Part shown: piece after piece, positions 11,546-23,216 of the stretch
Layout of the letters: each line of letters begins with the position of its first letter
How positions within the stretch are numbered: position 1 is the stretch's first letter
Assembly: GCA_003313425.1 (NCBI GenBank)
Contig: NHZP01000001.1
Location: forward strand, 248,001 to 312,000
Direction of reading: 5' to 3'
DNA length: 64,000 bases
DNA from: Pseudopyrenochaeta lycopersici
Taxonomy: Eukaryota; Ascomycota; Dothideomycetes; Pleosporales; Pseudopyrenochaetaceae
The notes under the pieces: generated by a model
The model's database searches: none
The model's input: the letters and a program-made list of their open reading frames with translations, nothing else
Told to the model about the DNA's origin: nothing
Translations under genes and position numbers: made by a program

Positions 11546-12735
11546 GCTATGGAGTGCTCGCAGGGCTGAGCTATCGCCAGCGGAAGCGGCGGTTGCGTCA
11601 ATGGATCTGGTACTGGCGGCGATGTCCCGGTGCGGGGATGTAAGCCGTAGAGGAAAGAATAATATCGACGGTAGCGCAGAGTGCGATTGCGTGCATGCTG
11701 GAACCGATCAAAAGCATACGTTGTGCTACGGGAGAGGCTGAGCAGGGCACAGCAGGCAATTAGTCGTACACCCTTTCACAGGCCAGACGTGAGAGCCGGC
11801 AAACATGGCAGCGTGGGATTTGGAGGGAAAGAGAGAACACATCCCCGGCTGGAAGAAGCGAGGGAATGTGCAAGGGAATCCAGCCAGTCGGTCACCGCCT
11901 CGTGGATGCAAGAGAGTCGTTCTTGAACATGTGTGGAGAATGGCACATGCGGAAGTGTCGAGCTGTCAGCCAATCAGCTGATCAAACGACCGATGCCCAC
12001 ACACTGCCCACCCAGCGCCCGCCCAACTGCCCAAACGCATTTCTGCCGCTTCTGCTAAATCCGTCGAGCCGCATCAGAGGCACGTCGATGTCGTAACAGG
12101 CGCGGCCAGTTAGACACGGCCTTGCCATAGCATCCGCAAACTCCTCCAGTATATTCTGTCAAGACAACCTGTTCGCCCTTCGCCACGTCGACGAACTACT
12201 GCAACTTTTTACCGGGGTCTCCTGTGAACTGAGGCTGTTCGGCATGGATCCTCGCTTCACACCGCCCGCTGCTTTGGGATCTCCAGATAATTTCAGGCTT
12301 GAAACTTAACCCTAGGGCAATCCACCACAGGTTTCAGGTCTCCGGTTTCAAGTATAAGGGCGAGCATTTCTCCAAACACTGTCTCCAAGTATGACGTCGT
12401 GCTCGTTTCTATTTAACGCATTGGGGACGCGGATGCAACTCGATAATGGTTGTGCAGGTGCTTCTCAGAGCGGAAAGTTCGACCGAAATTGCTCGCAGAA
12501 CGGAAGGACCTCGTCCGTACGCCTGGGTGCCAGTCTGATGGGCTGTTCGGCGGTTTTTCGTAGTACCGTTACAGTCATCGACTATAATTGCTATTCTAAA
12601 CTTAGTCTGTCTGTCACTTTTAAAAAATCCGCCAAATGTCAGGAAAGTTTATGAATTTTTGTTATTGACATGCTGAAAGGGACGTTTGATCTGCGTTCAT
12701 AGAGATATGTGAGCGTTATACTCTACACATTATAT
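11546..12735. other. intergenic, no gene seen
   Basis: Upstream region of the DUF6594 gene and 3' region of the NTF2-like gene. Short frames show no conservation I recognise. No repeat seen. Confidence 0.5.
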
Positions 12736-13537
12736 TCAGCCTATTATCTTCCCCCTTAGCTCACTTTCCCTCAAAACCACCTCATCACTCCTCCCATCTA
12801 ACTCAGTCCACCCCTTTCGCCTTGCATGCCCGTGCCCCTTTCTCGTAGCCTCTCCCCATCCCCAATTCTCTTCCACCCAGCTCACCGGACTCCCCACCAC
12901 AGCTCCAATTACACAAAAGAAGGTCGCCCAGAACTGCCATAGCCACACTAGGACCCAACTCCCCGGCGCGACAAACTTGACAAACTGGTCAACTTGGTAG
13001 TGATCGTTTTGAGACTCGATGTAGTATTTGTGATCGTCAGGGTTGAGGGAAAGTGTCAACACGCTAGTCAATTTGACCGGTGCATAGTAAAACGGAACCA
13101 GCCAGATACGAAAGATTTGGAAAATCTGCACGTAGAGAATAGCGTTTGGTTTATCGAATGCTGTACTCGTCCCTTTAGCATTGCCGTCCCAGCCCTACGT
13201 GTGACAACATTGGGGGGATGCTGGAGAAATAGCTTACCAACACTCTGCACAGACATGTCGATCCGCGGACTCAAGACTTTGTACCATCGGTATATCATCT
13301 GCACTACCGACCGCGAGTTCAGCCACGGCGAGACCTGCCAACTGCCTGTGCGGCAGAAAGGGTGTGTGAACGATGCATTTGGGGTGAAGTATTTTTCTAT
13401 CGTTTCGCGCTGTACTGATGGCGAAGATTGCGTAAGTAGGTGGATTACGGCAGGTATTTCTTTGGCTGGGAGAAGAGTTGTTAGTAGGATGTGGAAGAGA
13501 TGTGGGAATGGAGAGGTGGCGTACCTGGGTCCTCCAT
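12736..13537 (-). CDS. SigF-like NTF2-fold protein
   Basis: Three exons (13525-13537, 13238-13465, 12736-13160) give 221 residues. Introns are 59 and 77 nt. The first exon encodes only MEDP plus one base; the join gives MEDPAKEIPAVIHLL, the normal start of this family. The core is an NTF2/SnoaL-type fold: QRETIEKYFTPNASFTHPFC, VVQMIYRWYKVLSPRIDM, then KPNAILYVQIFQIFRIWLVP and YYIESQNDHYQVDQFVKFV. The C-terminal WVLVWLWQFWATFFCVIGAV is a probable membrane anchor. Fungal members are usually annotated as SigF-like NTF2-like domain proteins without a known reaction. The conserved pocket suggests binding of a small hydrophobic ligand; that is inference from the fold. A CRE-type palindrome lies 138 bp upstream of the ATG. 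Confidence 0.8.
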
Positions 13538-13674
13538 CTTTGGGTAACGAAGACAAGATGCGACCTTTAAGAGCTGCACAAAGGGATTTGAATAAAAGGT
13601 TAGAAAAGTGCGTACTGGGTGTCAATGGATTATTTTGTTCGACATGTCACGGTACTTTTCATGTGAAAATGGGT

Positions 13675-13682
13675 TGACGTCA
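13675..13682. promoter_or_regulatory. CRE-type palindrome TGACGTCA
   Basis: Exact 8-bp palindrome 138 bp upstream of the NTF2-like gene start. Fungal bZIP factors of the Atf1/Sko1/AtfA class bind this site under stress. Binding here is inferred from sequence only. Confidence 0.4.
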
Positions 13683-13895
13683 TTTGACATCACATTGACT
13701 TTGCAAATCATTGACAACATATATCCAAAGTGCAAGTGTAGGTATTGATACGAATGATCATTATATTCATGTTTAATTGATATATTTCATCTACATGTAG
13801 CCTTCGAAAAATGGTCTCAGGTATTGTATTCAGGTCTAATTAAGCGTGGCTCATATCTCGATGCCTTTGCGACCAATTTATATCAACAAGTCCAT

Positions 13896-14561
13896 CTACT
13901 GGGCCTTCCATTGCTGAACCTCAGCCTCACTGATCTGCCTCAGCTTATTCACGCTTGGTGCCTCTCCAGTCGCGACACCCTTCGCCAACTCTACAATGCC
14001 ACCAATCGCGGTTCTCCTTGATACAGCATACTGAGCAGTGCTGGCCTTGACACGGATGATACCAATGCGAGGGTCTTCTGGGCCACCGTCGTGCTTGCCG
14101 TCACCGAGATCACCGATCCAAGCCTTTAGCGCTGGCGAGTAGTGCTTTCGGACAATGTCGCGGTTGGTTTCAATGGAAGCATGACCGGAGATGGAAGCCC
14201 ACTCGCCAGAGTTGTTGATGAAGCCAATGTTGACAGAGGCATGCTCCTTGAGATCATCTGTCTTGCCAGATTCGGTGTTTGTGTGAAAGAGGAGATCGAA
14301 GCCGTTACCTTCCTGTTCACTTGTCACTACTCTGCTTTAGGTTCTCCCAAACTAGATATGGCATACCTTGGCCGCCAGAGCCATAGCTCTTGATGCTAGC
14401 AGATCGCTGTCCGCGACTTGTGTTGTCAACAGGCAAAACTTGGTCTTGTCAACGAAGGCGAGAAGATCCTCAACCTTCTCCTTAAGAGAAGGCTCCTGGA
14501 GATTCTTCTCTGTGTACGGGTCGGCAGTCTTTGAGCCGGTATCAGTGTTGCTGAAAGACAT
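13896..14561 (-). CDS. bli-3: Bli-3-like FMN-binding split-barrel protein
   Basis: Two exons (14367-14561 and 13896-14312) joined over a 54-nt intron give 203 residues. The family belongs to the pyridoxamine-phosphate-oxidase-like flavin split barrels (general stress protein 26 group) and is named after the Neurospora blue-light-inducible gene bli-3. Visible landmarks are LAFVDKTKFCLLTTQVADSD, the strand GFDLLFHTNTESGKTDDL, VNIGFINNSGEWASISGHAS, HYSPALKAWIGDLGDG and the C-terminal RIGIIRVKASTAQYAV. Length matches the family (about 200). Likely a cytosolic flavin- or cofactor-binding stress protein; the substrate is unknown. Downstream it runs tandem with the NTF2-like gene. A CRE palindrome lies about 245 bp upstream. 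Confidence 0.87.
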
Positions 14562-15323
14562 GATGGTTCTCTAGAGATTTGTGGTCGGTGGTAGAAGTGA
14601 TTGGACGAGGTTGATTGGTTGCTATGAAGATGTCAGCGTGAATATGATATTTGTTTGGCAGAAAATGTATGCAATGATCTATCATGCGAATGACAAAGAT
14701 ACAGAAGTGAGTGAGTGTACCTTTTGAAGGTCAATTGGTGTAATAGGGTTCTGAGGTGATCGAGGTTCTGGATGTCGCGAGACTTTGTACTCTGCTACCT
14801 ATCCATGACGTCAGGTTAGCATATGCGCGTTTAGTACCACATAACCCCGCTATGTGGGGTATAGATGATCTGACAGCAGCTAGAGAGGTGTCAGTGACCT
14901 GGGATTGTTTTTACCAGTCGCGGAGTTTCGGTTGGGTCAGAGCCTGCGTCATATCTTACCCAGCGGGAGGTCCCACCATACAGAAGCAACCAAAGCCAAT
15001 GAATCCTAAATGGGATCTACAAATGGTCACGCCCGTCATTTCACAATGATGAGAATAATGCACTTTGGGCTTGAACATTAAAGAAATACGTATTCCCGAT
15101 CTAGATACCTTGCGCTTTCTACGGAGAGGAGAACGTAGACACTCACGCAATGAACTTAATCGATGCCATGCTCGTAATCGATGAACAGTAGCTGAGAACA
15201 TACCAATCTCAAGCTAGAAATGAAGAGCGACGGGCCAGGCCCTAGGTGATGCAAATATCCGGAACAGATGACCCAACTTTTGGCGACACGACATCTCTAC
15301 AGCGAAAGCTGTGCTTGCATGAT
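14562..15323. other. intergenic: bli-3 promoter and BFR1 3' region
   Basis: No gene seen. It contains one CRE-type palindrome (14806-14813). Confidence 0.5.
14806..14813. promoter_or_regulatory. CRE-type palindrome TGACGTCA
   Basis: Exact palindrome about 245 bp upstream of the bli-3-like start. It is a candidate Atf1/AtfA bZIP site, which would fit a stress- and light-responsive gene. Sequence match only. Confidence 0.4.
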
Positions 15324-17039
15324 CTATGCCTCCTCTTTATCCTCGAGGGAAGCCTTCTTGAGATCCTCAGCGGCATCGGCGGCGGCGTCTTTCTCCTGCT
15401 CAAGCTCGGCCTCTGCCGAAGTAGAGCCGTTGACGCCCTGGTTCTTCTGTGCAGGCTTGCGGGCGGTGTCCGTGGAACCTTCGACAGCTTCGTCTTCCTC
15501 AGCCTCAAGGCGCTCGATTTCCTTTTGTGCCTTGGCGATGTTCTTCATGTTCTGTTAGCTCTGTTTACATGTAAATCTAGTAAGTATAAACTCACCTCCT
15601 TGGTCTTGCGGTCTTGGTCTTCTTTCCAGTGCGCGAGCTTCGCCTTGAGCTTCTCGACAGTGGCAGGAACCTCGTCCTGGCTGGAAGGAGCATCGACACC
15701 AACCTTTGCCAGCTCCTCAATAATACCCATGTTGAGGTTGAACTTGGTAGCGGCAGGAGCAGCACCGCCCTTCTTTCCCTTCTTGCCCTTCTTGCCGCCA
15801 GTGCCGACGAAATAGCTCTCCTCTTCAGTATCTTTCTTGGAGACACGGGTACCCTTGATGCCAGACTCGTCTACGGTACGCTGAGCAGAGGCGGCAAACT
15901 TGCTGGTTGCAGCGGCCTCCTTCGCGGGCAGGGCAGATGGGTCGAAATGGCGGATCAAGCCTTCAGTAGACAGAATCTCATCTTGGTATGCGGGTGCGCT
16001 GGCCTCCTCGAGGCGCTTGCTAGCTGCCTCCTTGCGCTTGCCAGCGACATACTGCTGCTGCTCTACACGCCTCTTCTCATTGCGGACTTTGCGGGCCTCA
16101 AACTCATAGTTCTGGAACGCGCGCTTTCCCTGGTAGTACGCATCCTTGATCTCCTTCCGCGCCTGGTATTTTTCCTGCTGCTCGGCACGTGCCTTGTCGG
16201 TCTCTGCGCGGAGATCCTTCAGATTCTTGAATGCCTCGTCTTGCTCTGCCTTCAGTCCGTCTAGCTCGGTCTGCAACAAGGTGTACTTCTCGCTCAAAGC
16301 CTTCTGCTCTGGGTCGTCCAGAGTCTTCTTCTGCTCAGCAATTTGTGCCTTGATATCATCGATACCCTTTTGCTGCGAATCGAAGCTGGAGAAGTTCTTG
16401 CGGGCCTTGTTGAGGTTGGTGATCTCGGACAAGGCCTTCTTCTCATCTACCAGCTTCATCATTCCACCGTCGACTTGCTTTTGTAGGCGTGCAATCTCCT
16501 GGTCGACATCCTCGACGGACTTGAAGTTGACCTTGCCCTTGGCAGTCTTGAGCTCGGCCAACCGCGACTTGAGCTGTTCATCGAGTTTCTTGATCTTCTC
16601 AAATACGGCGTTTCGGGAGGACTTGTTGCCCTGCTGTGCCTGGCGGATTGCGTTCAGTTCGGTCTTGAGCTCTTGTTGGCGCTTGCCGTTTGGCGAATCC
16701 TTATTATTTGGTTTGGCGAGGTCGAGCTTGGCCTTGCAGGCGTTCTGGTTCCGTTAGTACAACATTACGATGGCACAAGGTTTGCGCCCGATGCAAGCAC
16801 CCGGCGGCGCGGTCCGTGGGCTTGCAGCACTTGTGCGCATTGCGGCAGAGACTCGTTGGAGTGGTGCTACTTACCAGCTTCTCTTGCGCGGCAGTGTGCT
16901 CCTTCTCTGCCTTGGCGAGGTCTGCCTTGTACTTCTCCTCATCAGGTTTCTCGGGCTTCACGATCTGTTGCTTGCCCTGAGGGGCAGCGGCATCGGTAGT
17001 GGCCACCGCGGCGGTGGAAGGAGTTGCGACGTCGGCCAT
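15324..17039 (-). CDS. BFR1: nuclear segregation protein Bfr1 (mRNP/ER-associated)
   Basis: Three exons (16875-17039, 15596-16744, 15324-15551) give 513 residues. Intron 1 is long (130 nt) with a consensus TACTAAC branch site; intron 2 is very short (44 nt). In yeast Bfr1 binds mRNA and polysomes at the ER and affects ploidy and secretion. The product is nearly all charged coiled coil: KPEKPDEEKYKADLAKAEKE, KSRLAELKTAKGKVNFKSVE, DVDQEIARLQKQVDGGMMKL, ARKNFSSFDSQQKGIDDIK and KEIKDAYYQGKRAFQNYEFE. A lysine-rich GKKGKKGKKGG linker precedes the FNLNMGIIEELAKVGVDAPS motif. The C-terminus is Ala/Glu-rich. The start is the first ATG in a Pro/Ala-rich leader. It is divergent from the uroporphyrinogen-III synthase gene across 231 bp. 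Confidence 0.93.
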
Positions 17040-17270
17040 GGTGCAGTCAATTGGGCGGAGGAGATGACTGGTTGAGGATGGCAGTCGGTGGGGTCTGCGA
17101 GAGGTGATGTGGACCGGCGAAGGGTGAGGGTGGATTGTGTGCTCGCGGAGGACAACTATTAATTTCGAGGTCTGGTCCCTTGACCCTGTGAACCACGGAA
17201 ATTGCAACTTTAGCCGAGTTTTGGCGGCCACGTTCAGAGCGGTCGCCAACTTCACTCCCTTCCTAACAAC
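17040..17270. promoter_or_regulatory. shared divergent promoter BFR1 / HEM4
   Basis: Only 231 bp separate the two start codons, so both genes must be driven from here. ATTGG (a CCAAT box on the minus strand) is present near 17050. The region is moderately GC-rich and has no open frame. Confidence 0.6.
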
Positions 17271-18200
17271 ATGGCCGAACACTCGCGGGGTAAAACCCCA
17301 GTGTTGCTCTTGAAGACGAAGTCCGTGCCAACCGATACATACGAGGACCTCTTCCGTACCTTGGCAAACAGTCGATATTCTCCCGTTTTCGTGCCGGTTC
17401 TGGAGCACCGCTTCAAGCGAGACGCCCTGAGCGAGATACAACACCATGTCCTAAGCCGAGGTTTCGTGCCCATGTCACAGCAAGGGCTTGCGACCTACGG
17501 TGCTCTTATATTTACTTCTCAACGCGCTGTGGAAGCCTTCGTAGACATCGTCGAGACAATTCGAAGACAAGGTGCACACAATATCGATGATTTGCTTCCA
17601 GAGAGCCTCCCATTATATGTTGTGGGGCCGGCGACCGCACGTGGATTGAGAGCACTCAATCTGTCTTGCCCCATCTTAGGTGAAGATACTGGCACGGGCG
17701 AAGTTCTCGCAGCCTTTATCCTGGACCACTACAACTCTATCTACCATGGCGCTGGGAAACCACCAATCCTGTTTCTTGTTGGCGACAAAAGACGAGATAT
17801 TATACCAAAAACGCTTCAATCAGAGGCACTTAGCCCCGAGAGCAGAACTGGTGTGGATGAGGTTGTTATATACGAGACGGGAGAGATGCAATCATTCAAG
17901 GCCGACTTTTCGACAATCTGGCGAAAGAATGCCGACGAAGGATTGGAACGTCAATGGGTTGTTGTGTTCTCTCCAACTGGCTGTCAGGCCATGCTCGAGA
18001 GCTTGGGTCTTCTCGATACGACAACCGGCAAGGCTACACTTGCAACTAGTCAGAAAGACATCTTTGTGGCGACTATCGGCCCAACAACTCGCGACTATCT
18101 CATCAACGAGTTTGGATTCACTCCTGATGTCTGCGCAGAGAAGCCAAGCCCCGAAGGCGTAGCTACAGGTATTGAAGCCTTCACAGCGCGTCTCCATTGA
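17271..18200 (+). CDS. HEM4: uroporphyrinogen-III synthase
   Basis: Intronless gene for 309 residues. The enzyme closes and inverts ring D of hydroxymethylbilane to make uroporphyrinogen III, the fourth step of haem synthesis, in the cytosol. The two-lobed HemD fold is visible from the N-terminal PVLLLKTKSVPTDTYEDLF, FVPVLEHRF, YGALIFTSQRAVEAF, LPLYVVGPATARGL, ILFLVGDKRRDIIPKTL, VDEVVIYETGE, WVVVFSPTGCQAML, FVATIGPTTRDYL and the C-terminal KPSPEGVATGIEAF. Sequence conservation in this family is low, but the ordered TSQRAV, VGxxT, GDKRRD, SPTG and IGPTT motifs are characteristic. Length is as expected for fungi. The ATG used is the first one and lies in the shared promoter context with BFR1. 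Confidence 0.93.
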   Translation: MAEHSRGKTPVLLLKTKSVPTDTYEDLFRTLANSRYSPVFVPVLEHRFKRDALSEIQHHVLSRGFVPMSQQGLATYGALIFTSQRAVEAFVDIVETIRRQGAHNIDDLLPESLPLYVVGPATARGLRALNLSCPILGEDTGTGEVLAAFILDHYNSIYHGAGKPPILFLVGDKRRDIIPKTLQSEALSPESRTGVDEVVIYETGEMQSFKADFSTIWRKNADEGLERQWVVVFSPTGCQAMLESLGLLDTTTGKATLATSQKDIFVATIGPTTRDYLINEFGFTPDVCAEKPSPEGVATGIEAFTARLH

Positions 18201-18789
18201 GTTTCTAGCCTCTGAGCTTTGCGCGTTGTTCGCACCTAGCAGGCAATAGGGACACAAATTAGCTTATCTATTAGCGGTTCCAGCGTTGCAGATGCTACAA
18301 GTGCTGGATCTAGATTCTCACAGGCCGAGGTCACTTAGCATAAGGAGTGGGAGATGGAAAGGAGGCGTAGCGTAACTAGGCCAAGTAGGCCTAGTCTGGA
18401 CGTTGACCTTATTTTCCAGGTCTTGCCATTTGAGAAGCAGCCTCTCTCTCAGCAGCAGTTATAACGCAAAGAGTCACTTGTCATTTGGGCTTCTAGCATG
18501 AGGAAAGTATGTGTGTTTGCCTGCTTGCGAGCGTGTTAGCACACAGCCGCCTCTGCTTGCTGATAGCTGCCCAATCATATATTCTGCCTTCAATCAAGGT
18601 TCAAGCTGCCCTCCATATCAAGCAACCTCTAGCGAATAAAGCTCTTAGATAACGGAAATCATTGTCGCAAGATCAGTGAACGACATTTTATTTGACTCTA
18701 CCTACCACGTGATAACCCCACACATCTCACAATAGCTTATTCTTGACTTTACCACTATCTTTATTGCACAATGCACGGCCCCTATACTC
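18201..18789. other. intergenic, no gene seen
   Basis: 3' region of HEM4 and promoter remnant of the HET pseudogene. No feature supported. Confidence 0.5.
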
Positions 18790-19716
18790 ATGGTCGAACA
18801 ACCCATATCCCGCTCATTCAGCTACGATGCACTAGCACCTGGCGAGGTACGTACATTGGAGCCGATGGGCAAGGCTGACGAATTGGAATGGCGTCTGCGA
18901 ACAGTTCATCTTCAGACCATAAGCACAAATTCGATGCTCTTTCCTACGTATGGGGATCTTGTACGCAAAGGTTCCCGATCATCTGTAATGGTATGGCCTT
19001 GCATGTTCACGAAAACCTGCACCTCACCTTGCCATTCTTAGCCCAGCGCTATAAGATCCCAGCATGAAGATGCATCTAATATGGGTAGATGCAGTGTGCA
19101 TCAATCAGACTGGTGAGGAGGAGAAATTTTTGCAGATCAGATTGATGAACAAAGTCTATCGAAATGCCGACACGCGTTGGGTTTGGTATGGGCTGGCAAA
19201 GAGACAAGCTCGGATCCTGGAGACTATTACTCTGCTTCTGAAGAGCATCGAGGCCAGCAAGAAAATTTCAAGATATTCCTTTGAACCACGGAGTGCAGAG
19301 GATAAAGAGCACCTACGGTTGAATAGGATCACCACCGCTCGTCGGCATCGTGTCGACGATTCTTATGGTCTCAATAGCGTAGACCTCGATCTTTGGAGTG
19401 CACTTATACATCTCATTGACAATCCTTGGTGCCACGGAGTTTGGGTAGTCCAGGAGGCAGCACTCGCAAAAGGCATCATTTTCCTATGTGGGGAACATGA
19501 GATTGCATATCTGTTGATGAGGGCCGCGATATACAGCGATCTGCTCCACATACATATCAGCGACACGGAGGGGTGCCAGATCCCTGTTAACGGCGCGAAC
19601 AGCGAATATGTCTTTTATGCTAGACACATCGTGCAACAGCAGATAGACTCTACTAACGTCCCCCTTACGTGCCGAAAACCTACTCATGCTCTGCATCACA
19701 ACAACGTCAATGCATA
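18790..19716 (+). pseudogene. HET-domain gene, 5' part, broken
   Basis: N-terminal half of a heterokaryon-incompatibility (HET) protein in at least three frames. Frame one gives SFSYDALAPGEVRTLE and WRLRTVHLQTIST. One base seems lost near 18930, after which the next frame continues the domain: FDALSYVWGS, FPIICNGMALHVHENLHL, then a TGA near 19060. A third frame resumes with LIWVDAVCINQTGEEEKFL, QIRLMNKVYRNADT and later DNPWCHGVWVVQEAALAKG and LCGEHEI. These are the standard ordered HET motifs (the LSYVWG, WIDAxCINQ and WVVQE blocks). The reading stops at 19717, exactly where an inverted repeat begins. I infer that the 3' part is the fragment at 23766-25085 and that the gene was dead or died with the insertion. 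No intron placement repairs both frame changes. Confidence 0.75.
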
Positions 19717-19947
19717 CTAAGAGGCGCCGATAATCTCGGGATACACTCTCCGTACCTCAGCCTTAGTCTTCACTTCTCTGCTCCTCCTTCTTAGCTCTGT
19801 TGCGCTGATAATACTATATCTTGTCGTCGACGTGCAGAACAGCCTAAGCTCGGCCGAGCTCGGATCCCCTCCACAGCTGATGAATCCTTGCTAGAACCTG
19901 GTCAGCTGCAGACAGACATACCAGGATTGTATTCCGAGCGCAGCATC
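19717..19947 (+). repeat. left inverted arm of NLR1 segment (231 bp)
   Basis: Starts CTAAGAGG and matches the reverse complement of 23535-23765 in ungapped register. My hand count is about 157 of 231 identical positions. The best blocks are CTCGGGATACACTCTC, TGCGCTGATAATAC, GTCGTCGACGTG and TGTATTCCGAG. Inside lies a 204-bp unit (19735-19938) with its own CTCGGGATAC / GTATTCCGAG inverted ends. Confidence 0.75.
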
Positions 19948-20318
19948 TCTACATCTATACTAGCTGCGTAGTAGATGCAATAAGTACCTATGTCGAGCGG
20001 GATCGCCAAGCGAGAGACCCACTTCGCGCCTGTATCTAAATGTCAAGAAGAGACTAGCGGTATGTGAGCAATGCTGACATAATCGCTCGACTTGCAGGTT
20101 ATTCATACAAATGGCGAGTAACTCCAAGCCACACTTGACGGTGAGCCACTCACGCATATAGCTGAGCGCCTAACCTCACAGGCCCAGTACCGAAGCACTC
20201 AGCCTGCTCGACATGTTGAGGGACACGCGATGCTCTGCACCCCTCATCCTCCTCTGACAGCGAGTCTGCACTGCATCCCTCCACCCTCGCTTCTTGCTTG
20301 AGCGAAACATGTTCCACG

Positions 20319-23216
20319 ATGCGACTTCTGCAGCGCCTGCAGGACGACGTCTTCAAGCTGACCTCTTTTAACGATGAACATCTCCCGCTGTACGCCATCC
20401 TCTCGCACACCTGGACAGAAGGACAGGAAGTCACATTTAATGAAGTAGTAGCTGGCGAAGGCAAGAACAAGACGGGGTACGACAAGCTCCTGTTCTGTGC
20501 TGAGCAGGCGGCAACAGACGGCTATCAGTACTTCTGGGTCGATACCTGCTGCATCGACAAGGCAGATCCTGTCGAGCTAAGCACAGCGATTAATTCTATG
20601 TACCGTTGGTATCAGGGTGCGGCCAAGTGCTACGTATACCTCTCGGATGTTTCTATACCAGTAGAGGTTGTTAACGCCCAGGCCTTCCCAATAACATGGA
20701 TAGAAGCGTTTCGACGATGCCGGTGGTTCACACGAGGCTGGACGCTACAAGAGCTGTTAGCGCCACCGTGTGCCGAGTTCTTCTCTAGAGAGGGCAGGCA
20801 GTTAGGCAGTAAAATCTCGCTAGAGCAGGAGATACATCAAGTTACTACAGTTCCTATTAGAGTGCTGAGAGGACAAAGTGTCGCTGAGTATAGTATTGAG
20901 GAGCGAATGAGGTGGGCTGCTGCACGTACAACAACGTTCAAAGAGGATAAAGTGTACTGCTTGCTAGGTATTTTTGGGGTATTCTTACCTCTTATTTACG
21001 GAGAGGGAGAAGAATACGCAACTCAACGACTAGAGGAGGAGATAGCAAGGCGTCTGAAAGGGCAAGGAACTAGAGACCAGCAAACCCTATCTGGTGTGTT
21101 TTTGCTAATAGAGCAACATTTCTTTCTACAAACTATTCGGAGCTGACGATGAGCAGTGTCCCAATTATTACCTTTTCCAAGAAACGAGCGGTTCGTTGGA
21201 CGAGAGGATCAGCTTCAGTCTCTCAAACAAACGCTCTTCTGTTCGAATATACACTCTCGCATAACAATATATGGGCTAGGTGGTTGTGGAAAGTCGGCGT
21301 TAGCTCTCGAGTTCGCATATCGCATTCTGGCGGACCGCGCTGCAAATCGAGTGTTCTGGGTGCCTGCTATTAGCCGAGATAGCTTTGAGCTCGCGTATCG
21401 CGAGATTGCGACCAGCCTGCGCATCCCAGGAATAAGTGACAGCAACGCAGACATCAACAAGCTTGTCAAAGATACACTGAGCGCAGACAGCTCCGGCAGC
21501 TGGCTAATGATCGTCGATAATGCTGACGACCCTGCAGTCCTCCGAGGTACAGGTGATGGTGATCTAAGGTCGGCTCGGTTAAGCGACTTTCTCCCCCGTA
21601 GTCGCCAGGGCGCTATCCTGTTCACTACACGGAGTAGGAAAGCGGCTCAGACACTGACGCCTAATCGTGTCTTAGAGCTTAAAGATATGAGTCAAGTAGA
21701 AGCTAGGCAGCTTTTAGTGCAACGTGTTACAGAAGAAGCGTTGCTTGACGACTCGTTAGCTATTGACCGACTGCTTAACATACTCGCCTGTCTCCCACTT
21801 GCTATCGTGCAAGCAGCTGCTTTTATTAACAGTAATGAAACATCAGCCTCTGAGTATGTGTCATTGTTCGAACATGCAGGCGCAGAGACAGAGCTCTTCA
21901 GCGAACAATTCGAAGACCCTAGCAGGTACCAGGGAATGGACAGCACGATCGCTAAGACGTGGCACATCTCTTTCGCCCAAATACGCAGGCAAGACCCGCT
22001 TGCTGCAGAATATCTTGCGTTTATAGCGTGCATCGATCGCATCAACATCCCGCGTTCGCTGTTGCCTCATAGCAGTTCCCCTGTGCAGCAAACCAAGGCA
22101 CTTGGAACCTTAACTGGGTACGCATTTATAACAGAGCGTCAGCGAACAGTACAAGGAGCAGATAGAGAAAGGTTTTTTGATATGCACCGTCTCGTTCACA
22201 TAGCATCAGTTGCATGGTTGCATGATCACAGTGAATGGGTAGGTTGGGCCCGTACAGCTACGGACCGACTCCAGGAACTAGTGCCGTACGGCGGACATGA
22301 AAGAAAGGACATATGGGTGCCATACCTCCAACATGCTGTACATGTAGCAGGGTACGAGGACGCAGTAGATACGACAACAAGAGCGTCTCTGCTTGAACGA
22401 GTAGGCTTGTGTCAGCAAGATCTAGGACAGTATGCGGCGGCTGAAGCATCGCACGGGCAAGCGTCATCTCTGAGAGAAAAAGTACTTGGGGCTGAGCATC
22501 CAGACACGCTGACGAGCATGAGCAACTTGGCGCTTATGCTGAACAGGCAGGGTAAGTACGAAGAGGCGGAAGCGATGAACAGACAGACGCTGGCGCGGAG
22601 GGAGAAAGTACTTGGGGCTGAGCATCCCTCCACGCTGATGAGCATGAGCAACTTGGCGCTTGTGCTGAACAGCCAGGGCAAGTACGAAGAGGCGGAGGCA
22701 ATGAACAGACAGACGCTGGCGCGGAGGGAGAAAGTACTTGGGGCTGAGCATCCCTCCACGCTGATGAGCATGAGCAACTTGGCGGATGTGCTGAACAGCC
22801 AGGGCAAGTACGAAGAGGCAGAAGCGATGAATAGACAGACGCTGGCACGGAGGGAGAATGTACTTGGGGCTGAGCATCCCTCCACGCTGATGAGCATGAG
22901 CAACTTAGCGGGAGTGCTGAACAGGCAAGGCAAGTACGAAGAGGCAGAAGTGATGAATAGACAGACGCTGGCGCGGAGGGAGAATGTACTTGGGGCTGAG
23001 CACCCCTCCACGCTGATGAGCATGAGCAACTTGGCGGGAGTGCTGAACAGCCAGGGCAAGTACGAAGAGTCCCTCGCGCTGTACGGAAGAGCATGGACAG
23101 TTCTTGGGACAGATCATTCAACTACCCGCGCATGTTATCAACACTATAGCGAAGCACAAACTGCGCTCAGGGCGAGCCCTGTCCAATATCTCCCCTTAAG
23201 TTCTAGAAAGCAATAA
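20319..23216 (+). CDS. NLR-type receptor: HET / NB-ARC / TPR (NLR1)
   Basis: Two exons (20319-21093, 21157-23216) joined over a 63-nt intron with a CTGAC branch site give 944 residues. Fungal NLRs of this design are STAND ATPases thought to sense non-self or damage and trigger HET-driven cell death. The HET domain fills 1-250: LPLYAILSHTW, YQYFWVDTCCIDK, WFTRGWTLQELLAP. The NB-ARC domain has P-loop GLGGCGKS at 298-305, a Walker-B-like SWLMIVDNADD, an RNBS/sensor-like GAILFTTRSRKA and LACLPLAIVQAA. The C-terminus holds five nearly identical 42-residue TPR units (22479-23108) and one degenerate unit before them. The short tail is not repetitive. The start is the first ATG in frame, giving MRLLQRL as in other HET-NLRs. 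The intron lies between HET and NB-ARC in the same phase as in the second NLR. The gene is intact and is the only gene in its segment. Confidence 0.9.
22479..23108 (+). repeat. 126-bp tandem repeat, five units (TPR coding)
   Basis: Five direct 126-bp units encode 42-residue TPR modules beginning (K/N)VLGAEHPSTLMSMSNLA. Units differ at very few codons: ALV/ADV/AGV after SNL, NSQ/NRQ before GKYEE, and K/N at the start. The last unit diverges in its second half. Confidence 0.95.

Noticed and set aside
15246..16757. Plus-strand frames up to 216 codons
   Set aside because: Antisense of the BFR1 coiled coil.
22412..23121. Long minus-strand frames opposite the NLR1 repeats
   Set aside because: Antisense shadows of the 126-bp TPR units.
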